From Caulobacteraceae bacterium (GTDB lineage: Bacteria; Pseudomonadota; Alphaproteobacteria; Caulobacterales; Caulobacteraceae), in NCBI GenBank assembly GCA_013815405.1, contig JACDGF010000027.1:1-11443 (forward strand): a DNA stretch of 11,443 nt, read 5' to 3'. A program made the translations under genes and the position numbers. The notes below the pieces were generated by a model. The model saw nothing but the letters and a program-made list of their open reading frames with translations, ran no database searches and was not told where the DNA came from. Below, piece by piece: positions 1 through 8,255 of this stretch. The stretch's first letter is position 1. The number at the start of each line of letters is the position of its first letter.

Positions 1-74
1 AGCCCGCTCCCGCTCCCCATCGCTCATAAACAGCCCTGCCTCGACCATGCATCCCCTCATCCCGCCGCGCCGGG

Positions 75-120
75 AAAGGGGACATTCTAACTTTGGACAA
101 AGGGGACATTCCTACTTGGG
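75..120. repeat. tandem direct repeat with AAAGGGGACATTC core
   Basis: Two 22-nt units, at 75-96 and 99-120, lie 24 nt apart. Both begin AAAGGGGACATTC and continue C/T-TA-ACTTT/ACTTG with a few mismatches, ending in GG. From memory, closely similar GGGGACATTC repeats are scattered beside mobile-element or REP-type transposase genes in proteobacteria. That link is an inference, as no transposase is present here. They could equally be operator-like sites for the operon, since they end about 80 nt before the first start codon. Confidence 0.55.
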
Positions 121-184
121 GCTAACAGCCATCGATTCCGACTCGACTCTCGCCCTAACCGGCGTAACCCTTGACGCGGCTGTC

Positions 185-192
185 GAGGGGGG
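185..192 (+). promoter_or_regulatory. ribosome binding site deciding the GTG start at 199
   Basis: GAGGGGGG lies 6 nt upstream of GTG 199. This start gives a well-formed signal peptide immediately, which supports it over later in-frame candidates. Confidence 0.6.
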
Positions 193-198
193 CGTCGC

Positions 199-1560
199 GT
201 GTCGCCTCCGGTGCGAGGGGCTGCGGTTGGACTGATCCTGGGGTTCTGGCTCTGGGGGCCGGCGGCGCGGGCGGAGTCCACCGCCTACGACGCCCTTGGC
301 CGCGTCATCTCGGTGATCACCGACGACGGCAAGCAGACGCGCTACTATTATGACGCCGCCGGCAACCGCACCTCGGTGACGACCGTCGCGGGCGCGGCCG
401 TCCAGCCTCCCGTCGCCAACGACTTCGGGGCCACCTACATCTACGGCCAGGCCTCCCACACCTTTCAGACCCTGCCCCACGCTTCCGATCCGGGGGGCCT
501 CACGCTCACCCTGGTCGGCGTCGCTCCGCCCCAGTTCGGGACGGTCAGCGTCTCAGGCAATTCGGTCACCTACACCTTGCCCACGACTTCGGTCGAGGCG
601 ACCGACGCCTTCGCCTACACCGTCGCCAACAGCGCCGGTCTCACCGCCTCGGGGGTGATCCGGATCATCCTGAAGAACCCCGCCCCGATCGCCAATCCGG
701 ACAGCGTCACGACGGCGCAGGACACATTCGTCAAATTCGATCCGACGGCCAACGACACCGACCCCAACGGCGCCTTGCCGCTGACGGTCACGGTCCTCGG
801 CGCGCCGGCCCACGGGACCGCCGTGATCAACGCCACGGGCAAGCCGGTGACCTATACGCCCGCCTACCTCTATTGGGGCCCGGACAGTTTTTCCTACACC
901 ATCACCAACACGGCCAGCATCACCGCCAGTTCGACCATCGCGGTGACCGTCTCCGCCGCGGCGCCCACCGCCAATCCGGACACGGCCGTCACCAGCAAGA
1001 ACACGCCCGTGACCTTCGACCCGACGGTGAACGACACCGATCCGGGCGGCCTGCCGCTCTCGGTCGCCGCGGTCGCCACGCCGCTGCACGGGACGGCGGC
1101 GGTGAACAGCGGCGGCGCCTCGGTCACCTACACGCCGGCGACCAACTATCTCGGCGCCGATTCCTTCGGCTACACCGTCGCCAACAGCGGCGGCGGGACC
1201 GCCGGCTCGACCGTCGCGGTGACGGTCAACGCGCCAGGGCCCCTGGCGGCGACGGTCAGCGCCCCCACCTGGAACTGGACCCAGTACGGAACGCTCCCGC
1301 CGCACGTGCAGAACCCGGTCGTTGTCACGCCCACGGGCGGCCAGGCGCCCTACAGCTACGCGTGGAGCTACGTCCCCAATTCCGGCGACACCGCGATCAC
1401 CCCCACCTTGCCTACGTCGAACTCGACCCAGTGGTCGCGGGCGATGCCGGATTTCGCGACCTTTACCGCGCTCTGGACCTGCCAGGTCACCGACGGCGCC
1501 GGCAATACGGCCAATACACCCAACGTAATGGTTAAATTCGACAGGGAGGACAACCAGTGA
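199..1560 (+). CDS. secreted YD-repeat / Ig-like multidomain protein
   Basis: This 453-aa protein is probably exported and surface-associated or secreted. I do not recognise a named family for the whole. Residues 1-25 form a Sec signal peptide, with a hydrophobic core GLILGFWLW and likely cleavage after AARA (25/26). Residues 27-62 form a single Rhs-type YD unit, with YDALGRV followed by YYYDAAGNRTS. Three cadherin/Ig-like modules of roughly 90 residues follow (about 70-160, 162-252, 256-345). Modules 2 and 3 share the pattern ANPD...DPT-NDTDP...HGTA...VTYTP...DSF-YT, typical of VCBS/Big_9-like adhesin repeats. Residues 350-450 resemble a PKD-like tail (GGQAPYSYAW...CQVTDGAGNT). The GTG start has a strong ribosome binding site. 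The stop overlaps the start of the giant rhs gene by 4 nt (GTGA), so translation is probably coupled. A role as adhesin or partner of the Rhs protein is inferred from context only. The lone YD unit at the mature N terminus could be a recombination scar from an older rhs gene. Confidence 0.8.
   Translation: MSPPVRGAAVGLILGFWLWGPAARAESTAYDALGRVISVITDDGKQTRYYYDAAGNRTSVTTVAGAAVQPPVANDFGATYIYGQASHTFQTLPHASDPGGLTLTLVGVAPPQFGTVSVSGNSVTYTLPTTSVEATDAFAYTVANSAGLTASGVIRIILKNPAPIANPDSVTTAQDTFVKFDPTANDTDPNGALPLTVTVLGAPAHGTAVINATGKPVTYTPAYLYWGPDSFSYTITNTASITASSTIAVTVSAAAPTANPDTAVTSKNTPVTFDPTVNDTDPGGLPLSVAAVATPLHGTAAVNSGGASVTYTPATNYLGADSFGYTVANSGGGTAGSTVAVTVNAPGPLAATVSAPTWNWTQYGTLPPHVQNPVVVTPTGGQAPYSYAWSYVPNSGDTAITPTLPTSNSTQWSRAMPDFATFTALWTCQVTDGAGNTANTPNVMVKFDREDNQ
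1544..1549 (+). promoter_or_regulatory. ribosome binding site of the giant rhs gene
   Basis: GGGAGG lies 7 nt before GTG 1557, inside the 3' end of the preceding gene. Together with the GTGA stop/start overlap it supports translation of the rhs gene from 1557 and coupling to the upstream gene. Confidence 0.65.
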
Positions 1561-4500
1561 CCGCGCGACGCTGGATCGCCGCCCTTAGCGTTTGCGCGTC
1601 GATGTGGGCCTGCGCCACGGCCGGCGCCCGCGCCCAGGAGATCAAGCCCCTGCCGCCGCCGACGGCGCTGACCCTGCCGTCGATGAAGTTTGTCACCGGC
1701 GCCCCGATCTCGCCCACGGACGCCGAAACCCACTACGCGACCGCTACCCTCCACACCGATTCCCTGGCAACGGTGAAAAAGGATGGGGTCCCGCAGTTCG
1801 GGGCCGACGCGCCGGAGATCGTCGAACTGGCGGCGGCGCTGAAGCACGATCCCGACTTGATCTTCGAATACGTCCGCAATCAGATCGACACGGAGTTCGC
1901 CTTCGGCCTTCGCAAGGGCGCGCTGGGGGCGCTGATCGACAAGTCGGGCACGCCGTTCGACCAGAACGCTCTCTTCGTCGCCCTCGTGCGCCAGAACGGC
2001 GGTGTAGCCCGCTATCAGGTCGGCCGCCTGACCCTGAGGCAGGCCGCCTTCACCGCCTGGACGGGGGTGTCGGACATCCAGGCGGCGTGCCGCGTGCTGA
2101 CCTCCGGCGGCATTCCGGCGGTGTTCAACAACGCGAGCGCCGCCCCGGCCCGCTGTTCCGATCTGACGGCCGCGTTCACCAAGGTGACCCTGCTTCACAT
2201 CTGGTCGCAGGTGTTGATCAACGGAACCTGGTATTCCTACGATCCCAGCTACAAGGCCTATGCCGGCCCCACGCCGGTCGACCTCGCCGCCGCCTCCGGC
2301 GTCAACGCGGCCGACGCCCTGGGCGCGGTCACGGGCGGCCTGGAGTCCGGGACCGACGGCGCGCCCTACATCCGCAAGGCCAACCAGCCGGCGCTCGGCG
2401 CCTATCTCACGGCGCGCGGGAGCCAGCTCCTCGCCTGGCTGAAGGCCAACGCCGCCTCCTCCGACATCCCCGCCGTCGCCGGGTTGACCAAGATCCAACT
2501 CCTCTATGAGCCCGCCGGCGGCTGGCGGAGCGCGGACCCGCCCGGCTATGCGGTCACGGGCTACAGCTCCATCGCCGACCTCGCCATCACCGGCGACATT
2601 CCCGATCAGTACCGCACCCGGCTCCAGGTGCTGATGTCGGCGGCGGTCAACGATTTCGACCAGCAGACGGTGCTGGGCTGGAACTTCTTCGTCGACGACA
2701 TCGACGGGCGGCGGATCGGCATCGACACCAATTTCGACGCCGCCCACAACATCAATCCGAACAACTACACCAAGCAGAGCGAGAGCCTGGTGGTGGACGA
2801 CGTGGTGGTCAAGAATTTCAACTGCGATGTCGACAATTCCACCTGCTTCCAGGGCGGCGTTCCCGGCCAGGTCACCCTGAGCGTCATCCATCCCTATGCG
2901 GCGGGCGCCTTCGCCGACCAGACGGTGGTCAAGCCGCTGAGCGCCGTCACCGCCCCGGTGGCCATCGTCGCCGGCTTCGGCCGCGTCTCGCCGGCGCGCC
3001 TGGCCAAATGGAGCGACGAGGTCGCTTCGGACAAGGCCCTGCCCTTCGGCGGCTCCCAGCCCTGGCGGTGCGATAACGGAACGGCCTGGTGCAAGGAGCA
3101 CGCCCCGCAGTCGGCCGGCGACCTCACGCGCCAGAAGCTGGCGGCCAGCTGGCTGGCGCAGATGAGCCGCATGCTCGCCTTGCAGACGGCGATCGGCGGG
3201 ACGACCGCCGAACATCATCACTCGATCGGGATCGTCGACTGGCGCCACAAGCTGCAGGAATTCCGCTTCCCGCCGCAGCCGCCGACCAATCCCCTCTTCT
3301 ATACGATCACCGACGAGTTCACCGACCTCAACATCGACTCGGTGCTGAGCGTCACTTCCAAGACGGGCAACGCGCCGACGGTCGCGGCGGTCTCGCGCTC
3401 GGTGGCCCTGGCCTCGGCCACGCTGGAGGGCTCGGTGCTCGAGCAGATGGAGGATCTGCCCGACACCGCCTCGACCGCCGCGCGCTTCGCCTGGGGCAAC
3501 CAGCCGGACGACGAGGATCCGTGCTTCACCACCAACCATCCCCGGCGGTTCTATGACTACACCGGAACCACCAGCACGACCCGCACCGGGCTCTTCACCT
3601 ACGAAGGGTCCGCCCACGGCTGCAATGCACGCCCGCTGATCGTCGGCGACGTTGAGGACGTGCCCGGCCTCTTCATCCTCAACGCCGACTCGGCCGTGGC
3701 GGGCTATGTCGGCGCCGGCTTCGCGGTGACCGGCTCGTCGGAGACCTTCCTTGGCCCCGGCGCCCGGTTCGGGCCGGCCCATTCCGCGGTCATATTGCCC
3801 TATAACGACCCCTCCCAGCAGCGCGGCGCGGCGTTCATCGCCACGCGGTGGGACAATGCGATGAACCCGACTACCGTCCTGGAGGTCGCCCATACTCTGA
3901 CCAGCCTTTCGGGCCTCTCCAAGGGCGGCGGGGGCAAGCAGCCCGAGCGCTTCGCCGAATACGACCCGGCCAAGGCGGCCGACGCCTTGAAGGACCGCTT
4001 CGTCGACCGCAGCGTCGCCCTGGGCGTGGATCTCAAGACCGGGACGGTGGGCTACACGACCCCGACCCTGCTCTCCGTCGGCGCGGGCTCGCTCCCCTAT
4101 CGCCTCGACGTCTCCCTCGCCTATAAGGCGGGCGCGGGCGGCGGCTGTTTCGGCCCCTGCACCGGCCCGGTCCAGGGCGGGTGGGACCACAACTGGGACG
4201 TGCGTTTCTCCAATTCCGGCTCGGGCCTCGAAGCGATGGGCGCGACCAGCCCCTTCCCGGCGGCCGGGACCCTGGTCGCCTTCCTGGCCATGCAGGGGCT
4301 GTTCCAGAGGGCCAATCTGGCCGACCTCAACAAGGATGTCTTCGCCGCCCTGGCCGCCGACTGGTGGCGGGCGCAGATGGTGGCCAACGTCGCCACGGTG
4401 AGCCGCGGCTTTTCCGGGGCGCAGTATGTCCGCCAGGTGGATGGGATGTGGGCGCCCCCGATCGGTTCGCCCGGCCTACTCACCCAGAGCGGCTACCGGG

Positions 4501-7500
4501 TGAAGGCGCGTGACGCATGCTTCGAGCTGCCGGGCAACGCCTATCCCTTCGCCACCGCGAGGCGCTGGGACCATTCGCAGGTGAGCTTCTCGCTGCGCAA
4601 CGCCGGCGGGGATGTCCTGGCCGTCCAGCCCTGGACCTGGAACTACGACCCCTCCAACACCTGCGCCATCGTCTATGGCTACAAGCCGGTGAGCTGGACG
4701 TGGCCCCAGGGGCCGTCACTCAGCTTTACGTACGACTATTCCCAAGGCGTCGTCGGGATCGCCACCAGCCTCGGCCGGTCGATGACCTTCACCGGCGCGC
4801 GTAGCTTCGCCGGCCCCACCGCCAGCGCGGGGGGCCTGACCGCCGGCCAGGCCGACGACCAGGGCCACGCCGTCCGCGACGCCGCAAGCGAGACGTGGAC
4901 CTTCGCCCTCACCCCGATCATGGACCGATCGTCCGTGCCGACCCAACCGGGGCAGAGGCCGGTCCCCTACCAACAGCTCCAACAAGTGTTCGAGCCGGTG
5001 AACTCCACCCAGCCGGCCCTGCAATACGGCTACGACCGCCGCGGCCTGGTGAACAGCGCCAGCGACGCGGTCGCCCTTCAGTGGAAGACCCATGGCCCCT
5101 ACGCCTGGCTGATCACCCTGGGCGGCCGGGGCGAGCGGGACGATCCGAACGGCGGGGCCTACACGGTCTATTATGATGTCGACGGCAATTCGGTGAGGAA
5201 CATCGACGAGCTGGGCCGTGAGGTGACAAGCGCCTGGGACGGGCGCCGGCGGGTGGTCTCGCGGACCTACCCGGAAACCGACCAGGACCAGTTCGCCTAT
5301 GACGCTTCCGACAATGTGGTCAAGCTGACCAAGGTCGCCAAGGCGGGATCCGGCTTGGCCAATCTGGTGGTCGGCGCGACCTATGAGCCGACCTGGAACC
5401 ACCTGGCCTCGATCACCGACCCGATGGGGAACAAGACCAACTTCACCTATTACCCCAACAGCGGGGTGTGCGGGACGACCGGCGCTTCGCCGTCGATGAT
5501 GTGCCGGGCTCAGCGCCCGGCCGCGGGGGGCGTGCGGCCGACCTTCACATACCAATACAACGCCATCGGCCTGCCGACCCGGAGCGTCGATCCTACGGGG
5601 GTAACCACCGGCCACGGGTACAACAACCTTGGCGATCTCATTTCCACGACCGAGGGCGCCGCGGCGGTGGGGTCCAACCCGGCCCTGAACCTGACCACGG
5701 TGTTCGCGCCCGACCCGGTCGGCAATGTGGCCATCGTCACCGACCCGCGCGGCAACGCCACCACCACCCAGTACGACGCCATGCGGCGCAAGGCGGGCGA
5801 GCAGAACCGCGACGGCGGGGCCGGCGCCCTGCCATTGATGGCCAAGGCCTTCGTCTATGACCCCAACGGCCGGCTGATCGAGGAGGACCGCGCCACCAGC
5901 TTCGACGCCGGCGGCGGCGTCACCGGCTGGCAGGCCTGGCTCACCGCCTACACGCCCACCGGCAAGGTGGCCATCACCACCGACCCGCTCGGCAACGAGA
6001 CCCGCACCCTCTACGACGCGCTTGACCGGCCGAGCCAAGTGACCGACGCCTCGGGGAGGGTCACGGGGAAGACCTATGACCTCGCCGGCCAGGAGCTGAC
6101 CGAGGTGCGCGGGATCGGCACGCCCCTGCAACAGAACACCGCGACCTACAGCTGGTGGCCGGACGGCCAGAAGCGGGCGGTGATCGACGCCAACGCCAAT
6201 CGGATCGGCCTGGCTTACGACAGCTTCAACCGGCTGGCCGCCATCACCCACCCGGACAACACCACGGAGCTGAGCGCCTACGACCCCGACGGGGACCTCA
6301 CCATCTGGACCAATCGCGGCGGCTACTCGATCGTGCGCTGCTACGACGTCCTGAACCGCAAGGTCTCCGAAGAGGGGCGGACCGGGGCGACCAACACGGG
6401 GGCCTGCCCCACCGGGGGGACGGTGAACCTCGTCGCCCGCCCCTGGGACATCCCCCCGCGCACCTTCGCCTACGACCTGGCCGGAAGGCTCATCGACGCG
6501 GCGATCCCGAACTTCGACCTCGCCTGGGCCTATGACGCGGCCGGGCGGCCCACGGGGCGTGGCGGCTCCTGGTCGACCCACTACGGCTGGGACAGCGCCG
6601 GCAACATGACTGGCGTGACCTATACCGACGGGAGCAGCTTCACCTACCAGTACGACGCCCTGAACCGCACCACGGCGGCGCTGCAGGGTTCCACCGCGCT
6701 GGCTGGCCTCGGCTACGATCCCCTGGGCCGCCGCACGACCTTGCTGTTCGGCGACGGCTCCACCCAGATCTACGGCTTCGACGGGGCCGACCGCCTGGTC
6801 AGGCTCGACCACGCCTTCCCCACCACCAGCACGGACAACCTGACCTTAGGCTACGGCTACGATCCCGCCGGTCGGGAGCTGACCCGCACGGCCTCTAACG
6901 GCGCCTATGCCTACAGCCCGCCGACCGCCAGCACGGCCTACGGCGCGGCCAACGCGCGCAACCAGTATCCTTCGGTGAACGGCTACCCCTACACCTGGTG
7001 GCCCGAAGGCCCGCTGATGCAGGACGACAAGCGGCTGGGCCAGTACAACGAGCTGGGCAAGCTCACCAAGCCGCTGATCACCCTCGCCCCCGGCGTCGTC
7101 GATCCGGACAACTGGGACTCCATGGCGGTGGACGCTCTGGACCATGTCTACGCCCACTCCCATCAGAGCGTCGCCGGCCAGACCTATCCCTTCATCTACC
7201 ACTCCACCGACGGCCTGCGGCCCGAGAACGTCGTGGAATGGCAGTTCGTCGGGCTGAACGGCGGCCCCACCACCCAGCAGGGGATCCGCCGCTATGTCCT
7301 GGGGCCGGGTCCCGACGAGCGCTGGGCCTTCCTTGACTTCGACGCGGCGAACTCGATCTACTATCCCCACGCCGACCGCGACGGGACGACGATCGCGCTG
7401 AGCAAGGCCGGCTCGGCCCCGACCAAGTTCCGCTACGGCCCCTATGGCGAGAGCGGTGACGCGATCACCGACACGGGCCCAGGCTCCGCCAGCTACCCCT

Positions 7501-8255
7501 ACCGCTACACCGGCCAGCGCCTGGACCCCAACACCGGCCTCTACGACTACAAGGCCCGCGACTATTCCCCCGCGCTCGGCCGCTTCCTCCAGACCGACCC
7601 CGCCGGCCTCGACCAGGGGCCGAATCTCTATGAGTACGTCGGGAACGATCCGGTCAACGCGAGCGATCCTGACGGGATGACCGAGTGCCCGACGGGCAGC
7701 CGTCTCTGCAGCGCCAGCGGCACGAGCGCCAGCACGGTGTCGATCTCATTCGGAGCGGGACATGGGGCTGGAGTCCATCAGAACTCGCAAAACACCGTAA
7801 CCGAGCAAGCCGTCGCACACCACGACGCCCGCATGTGCCAAGGCGAATCCAGCTGTGAAAAAGCGGTATTTGACCAGGGCAAGGCTGACGCAAATCGGAT
7901 GATGCAGCCGATTGGATTGACTGCGGTCGCCGGCATTTTCGGACCGCTTCTCCTGCTTCCAGCTTTGCCTGCCGCAGCCCCCTACGAAGCCGTGGGACTA
8001 GGAACAGGCGATGTAGCCGCGGCGGACGCGCCGGGCAACATGCTTTCTCTGCGGCGGGATCTGGCCATTCAGGAGGCTCGTAATAACCCGAGCGCTGCGC
8101 GTATTATGCAGGGCAAGATAGTAGATCCACGGTATCCCGAGGCAAGATGGGGTAAATTCCAACATACTCACAGAGGATCGAATAGTGGTGACATAACAGT
8201 TCATTTTTGGCGCGACCTACTAACTGGCATTGAGGAAGGCTTCAAAATTAAATGA
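1557..8255 (+). CDS. giant exported RHS-repeat protein with transglutaminase-like domain and C-terminal toxin
   Basis: This 2232-aa polymorphic toxin of the Rhs/YD-repeat class would enclose and deliver a C-terminal toxin. Residues 1-26 are a Sec signal peptide (cleavage near GARA/QE). There is no PAAR domain, so type VI delivery in the usual way is not indicated. Residues ~85-235 are transglutaminase-like: FEYVRNQI, GTPFDQNALFVALVRQNGG, then H214-x-W and D229-P. The position normally holding the catalytic Cys appears to be Phe134, so it may be inactive. Residues ~240-800 are a linker I cannot assign, with several close Cys pairs. From ~815 the Rhs shell begins (VDLKTGTVGY, GWDHNWDV at ~876), with YD repeats from ~1156. 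The core ends in RYTGQRLDPNTGLYDYKARDY...LGRF and P2032-VNAS-DPDGM2041, the PxxxxDPxGL-type junction with Met for Leu. Residues 2042-2232 are the toxin region. Start: GTG with a good ribosome binding site. The stop overlaps the presumed immunity gene (ATGA). The repeats, junction and operon position make the Rhs call secure. The export route and target are inferred. Confidence 0.93.
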   Translation: MTARRWIAALSVCASMWACATAGARAQEIKPLPPPTALTLPSMKFVTGAPISPTDAETHYATATLHTDSLATVKKDGVPQFGADAPEIVELAAALKHDPDLIFEYVRNQIDTEFAFGLRKGALGALIDKSGTPFDQNALFVALVRQNGGVARYQVGRLTLRQAAFTAWTGVSDIQAACRVLTSGGIPAVFNNASAAPARCSDLTAAFTKVTLLHIWSQVLINGTWYSYDPSYKAYAGPTPVDLAAASGVNAADALGAVTGGLESGTDGAPYIRKANQPALGAYLTARGSQLLAWLKANAASSDIPAVAGLTKIQLLYEPAGGWRSADPPGYAVTGYSSIADLAITGDIPDQYRTRLQVLMSAAVNDFDQQTVLGWNFFVDDIDGRRIGIDTNFDAAHNINPNNYTKQSESLVVDDVVVKNFNCDVDNSTCFQGGVPGQVTLSVIHPYAAGAFADQTVVKPLSAVTAPVAIVAGFGRVSPARLAKWSDEVASDKALPFGGSQPWRCDNGTAWCKEHAPQSAGDLTRQKLAASWLAQMSRMLALQTAIGGTTAEHHHSIGIVDWRHKLQEFRFPPQPPTNPLFYTITDEFTDLNIDSVLSVTSKTGNAPTVAAVSRSVALASATLEGSVLEQMEDLPDTASTAARFAWGNQPDDEDPCFTTNHPRRFYDYTGTTSTTRTGLFTYEGSAHGCNARPLIVGDVEDVPGLFILNADSAVAGYVGAGFAVTGSSETFLGPGARFGPAHSAVILPYNDPSQQRGAAFIATRWDNAMNPTTVLEVAHTLTSLSGLSKGGGGKQPERFAEYDPAKAADALKDRFVDRSVALGVDLKTGTVGYTTPTLLSVGAGSLPYRLDVSLAYKAGAGGGCFGPCTGPVQGGWDHNWDVRFSNSGSGLEAMGATSPFPAAGTLVAFLAMQGLFQRANLADLNKDVFAALAADWWRAQMVANVATVSRGFSGAQYVRQVDGMWAPPIGSPGLLTQSGYRVKARDACFELPGNAYPFATARRWDHSQVSFSLRNAGGDVLAVQPWTWNYDPSNTCAIVYGYKPVSWTWPQGPSLSFTYDYSQGVVGIATSLGRSMTFTGARSFAGPTASAGGLTAGQADDQGHAVRDAASETWTFALTPIMDRSSVPTQPGQRPVPYQQLQQVFEPVNSTQPALQYGYDRRGLVNSASDAVALQWKTHGPYAWLITLGGRGERDDPNGGAYTVYYDVDGNSVRNIDELGREVTSAWDGRRRVVSRTYPETDQDQFAYDASDNVVKLTKVAKAGSGLANLVVGATYEPTWNHLASITDPMGNKTNFTYYPNSGVCGTTGASPSMMCRAQRPAAGGVRPTFTYQYNAIGLPTRSVDPTGVTTGHGYNNLGDLISTTEGAAAVGSNPALNLTTVFAPDPVGNVAIVTDPRGNATTTQYDAMRRKAGEQNRDGGAGALPLMAKAFVYDPNGRLIEEDRATSFDAGGGVTGWQAWLTAYTPTGKVAITTDPLGNETRTLYDALDRPSQVTDASGRVTGKTYDLAGQELTEVRGIGTPLQQNTATYSWWPDGQKRAVIDANANRIGLAYDSFNRLAAITHPDNTTELSAYDPDGDLTIWTNRGGYSIVRCYDVLNRKVSEEGRTGATNTGACPTGGTVNLVARPWDIPPRTFAYDLAGRLIDAAIPNFDLAWAYDAAGRPTGRGGSWSTHYGWDSAGNMTGVTYTDGSSFTYQYDALNRTTAALQGSTALAGLGYDPLGRRTTLLFGDGSTQIYGFDGADRLVRLDHAFPTTSTDNLTLGYGYDPAGRELTRTASNGAYAYSPPTASTAYGAANARNQYPSVNGYPYTWWPEGPLMQDDKRLGQYNELGKLTKPLITLAPGVVDPDNWDSMAVDALDHVYAHSHQSVAGQTYPFIYHSTDGLRPENVVEWQFVGLNGGPTTQQGIRRYVLGPGPDERWAFLDFDAANSIYYPHADRDGTTIALSKAGSAPTKFRYGPYGESGDAITDTGPGSASYPYRYTGQRLDPNTGLYDYKARDYSPALGRFLQTDPAGLDQGPNLYEYVGNDPVNASDPDGMTECPTGSRLCSASGTSASTVSISFGAGHGAGVHQNSQNTVTEQAVAHHDARMCQGESSCEKAVFDQGKADANRMMQPIGLTAVAGIFGPLLLLPALPAAAPYEAVGLGTGDVAAADAPGNMLSLRRDLAIQEARNNPSAARIMQGKIVDPRYPEARWGKFQHTHRGSNSGDITVHFWRDLLTGIEEGFKIK
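5865..7947 (+). repeat. long direct repeat, copy A (inside the main rhs gene)
   Basis: This part of the main rhs gene, from a mid-core YD repeat (NGRLIEEDRATSFD) to the pre-toxin hydrophobic segment (GIFGPL), is repeated downstream at 8886-10960. The offset between copies is 3021 nt at the left edge and 3013 nt at the right. The difference is explained by a one-codon deletion (FPTTSTDN versus FSTSSDN), a +1 insertion at the C6 run and a two-codon deletion (FDAANSIYYPH versus LDGATWFPH) in copy B. Confidence 0.92.
7680..8252 (+). other. Rhs C-terminal region: pre-toxin plus unassigned toxin tip
   Basis: This is residues 2042-2232 of the Rhs protein, a domain rather than a separate gene. Residues 2042 to ~2130 (TECPTGSRLCSASG..., four Cys overall) are nearly identical in the orphan copy, so they form a shared pre-toxin segment. 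Residues 2119-2141 (IGLTAVAGIFGPLLLLPALPAA) are hydrophobic enough for a membrane helix. The unique tip follows. Its last ~43 residues (DPRYPEARWGKFQHTH, GDITVHFW, LTGIEEGFKIK) look like a small alpha/beta domain with conserved-looking His, Arg, Lys and Asp residues. A nuclease-like activity is plausible for such tips, but I cannot name the family. Base composition falls from about 65% to roughly 45% GC over the last ~150 nt, as is common for exchanged toxin tips. Confidence 0.7.

Larger units (their letters stand above)
1..198. other. non-coding leader upstream of the rhs operon
   Basis: No convincing gene is seen here. The short open frames lack ribosome binding sites and recognisable products. 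The stretch contains the direct repeat pair at 75-120 and ends in the purine-rich ribosome binding site of the first gene. No clear -35/-10 pair could be assigned by eye, so the operon promoter is either here and unrecognised or lies to the left of the window. Confidence 0.5.

Noticed and set aside
1557..1640. Lipoprotein signal at the Rhs N terminus
   Set aside because: The cysteines in SVCASMWACA are not preceded by a proper lipobox (Val or Trp-Ala before Cys), so an ordinary signal peptide is more likely.
1592..2509. 305-aa plus-strand frame overlapping the start of the rhs gene
   Set aside because: It is an alternative-frame shadow rich in Arg/Pro/Gly inside a well-supported gene.
1368..4190. 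940-aa open frame on the minus strand
   Set aside because: It lies opposite the rhs operon and is Arg/Gly/Val-rich low-complexity sequence, as produced by the complement of GC-rich genes; no domain or ribosome binding site is recognisable.
4716..6812. 698-aa open frame on the minus strand
   Set aside because: It is a shadow of the YD-repeat region, and a matching shadow appears opposite the duplicated copy (8757-10292), which shows it simply mirrors the rhs sequence.
5020..7680. Possible CRISPR or simple tandem DNA repeat from the many YD motifs
   Set aside because: The periodicity is at protein level with varied spacing and sequence; there are no constant repeats with unique spacers.
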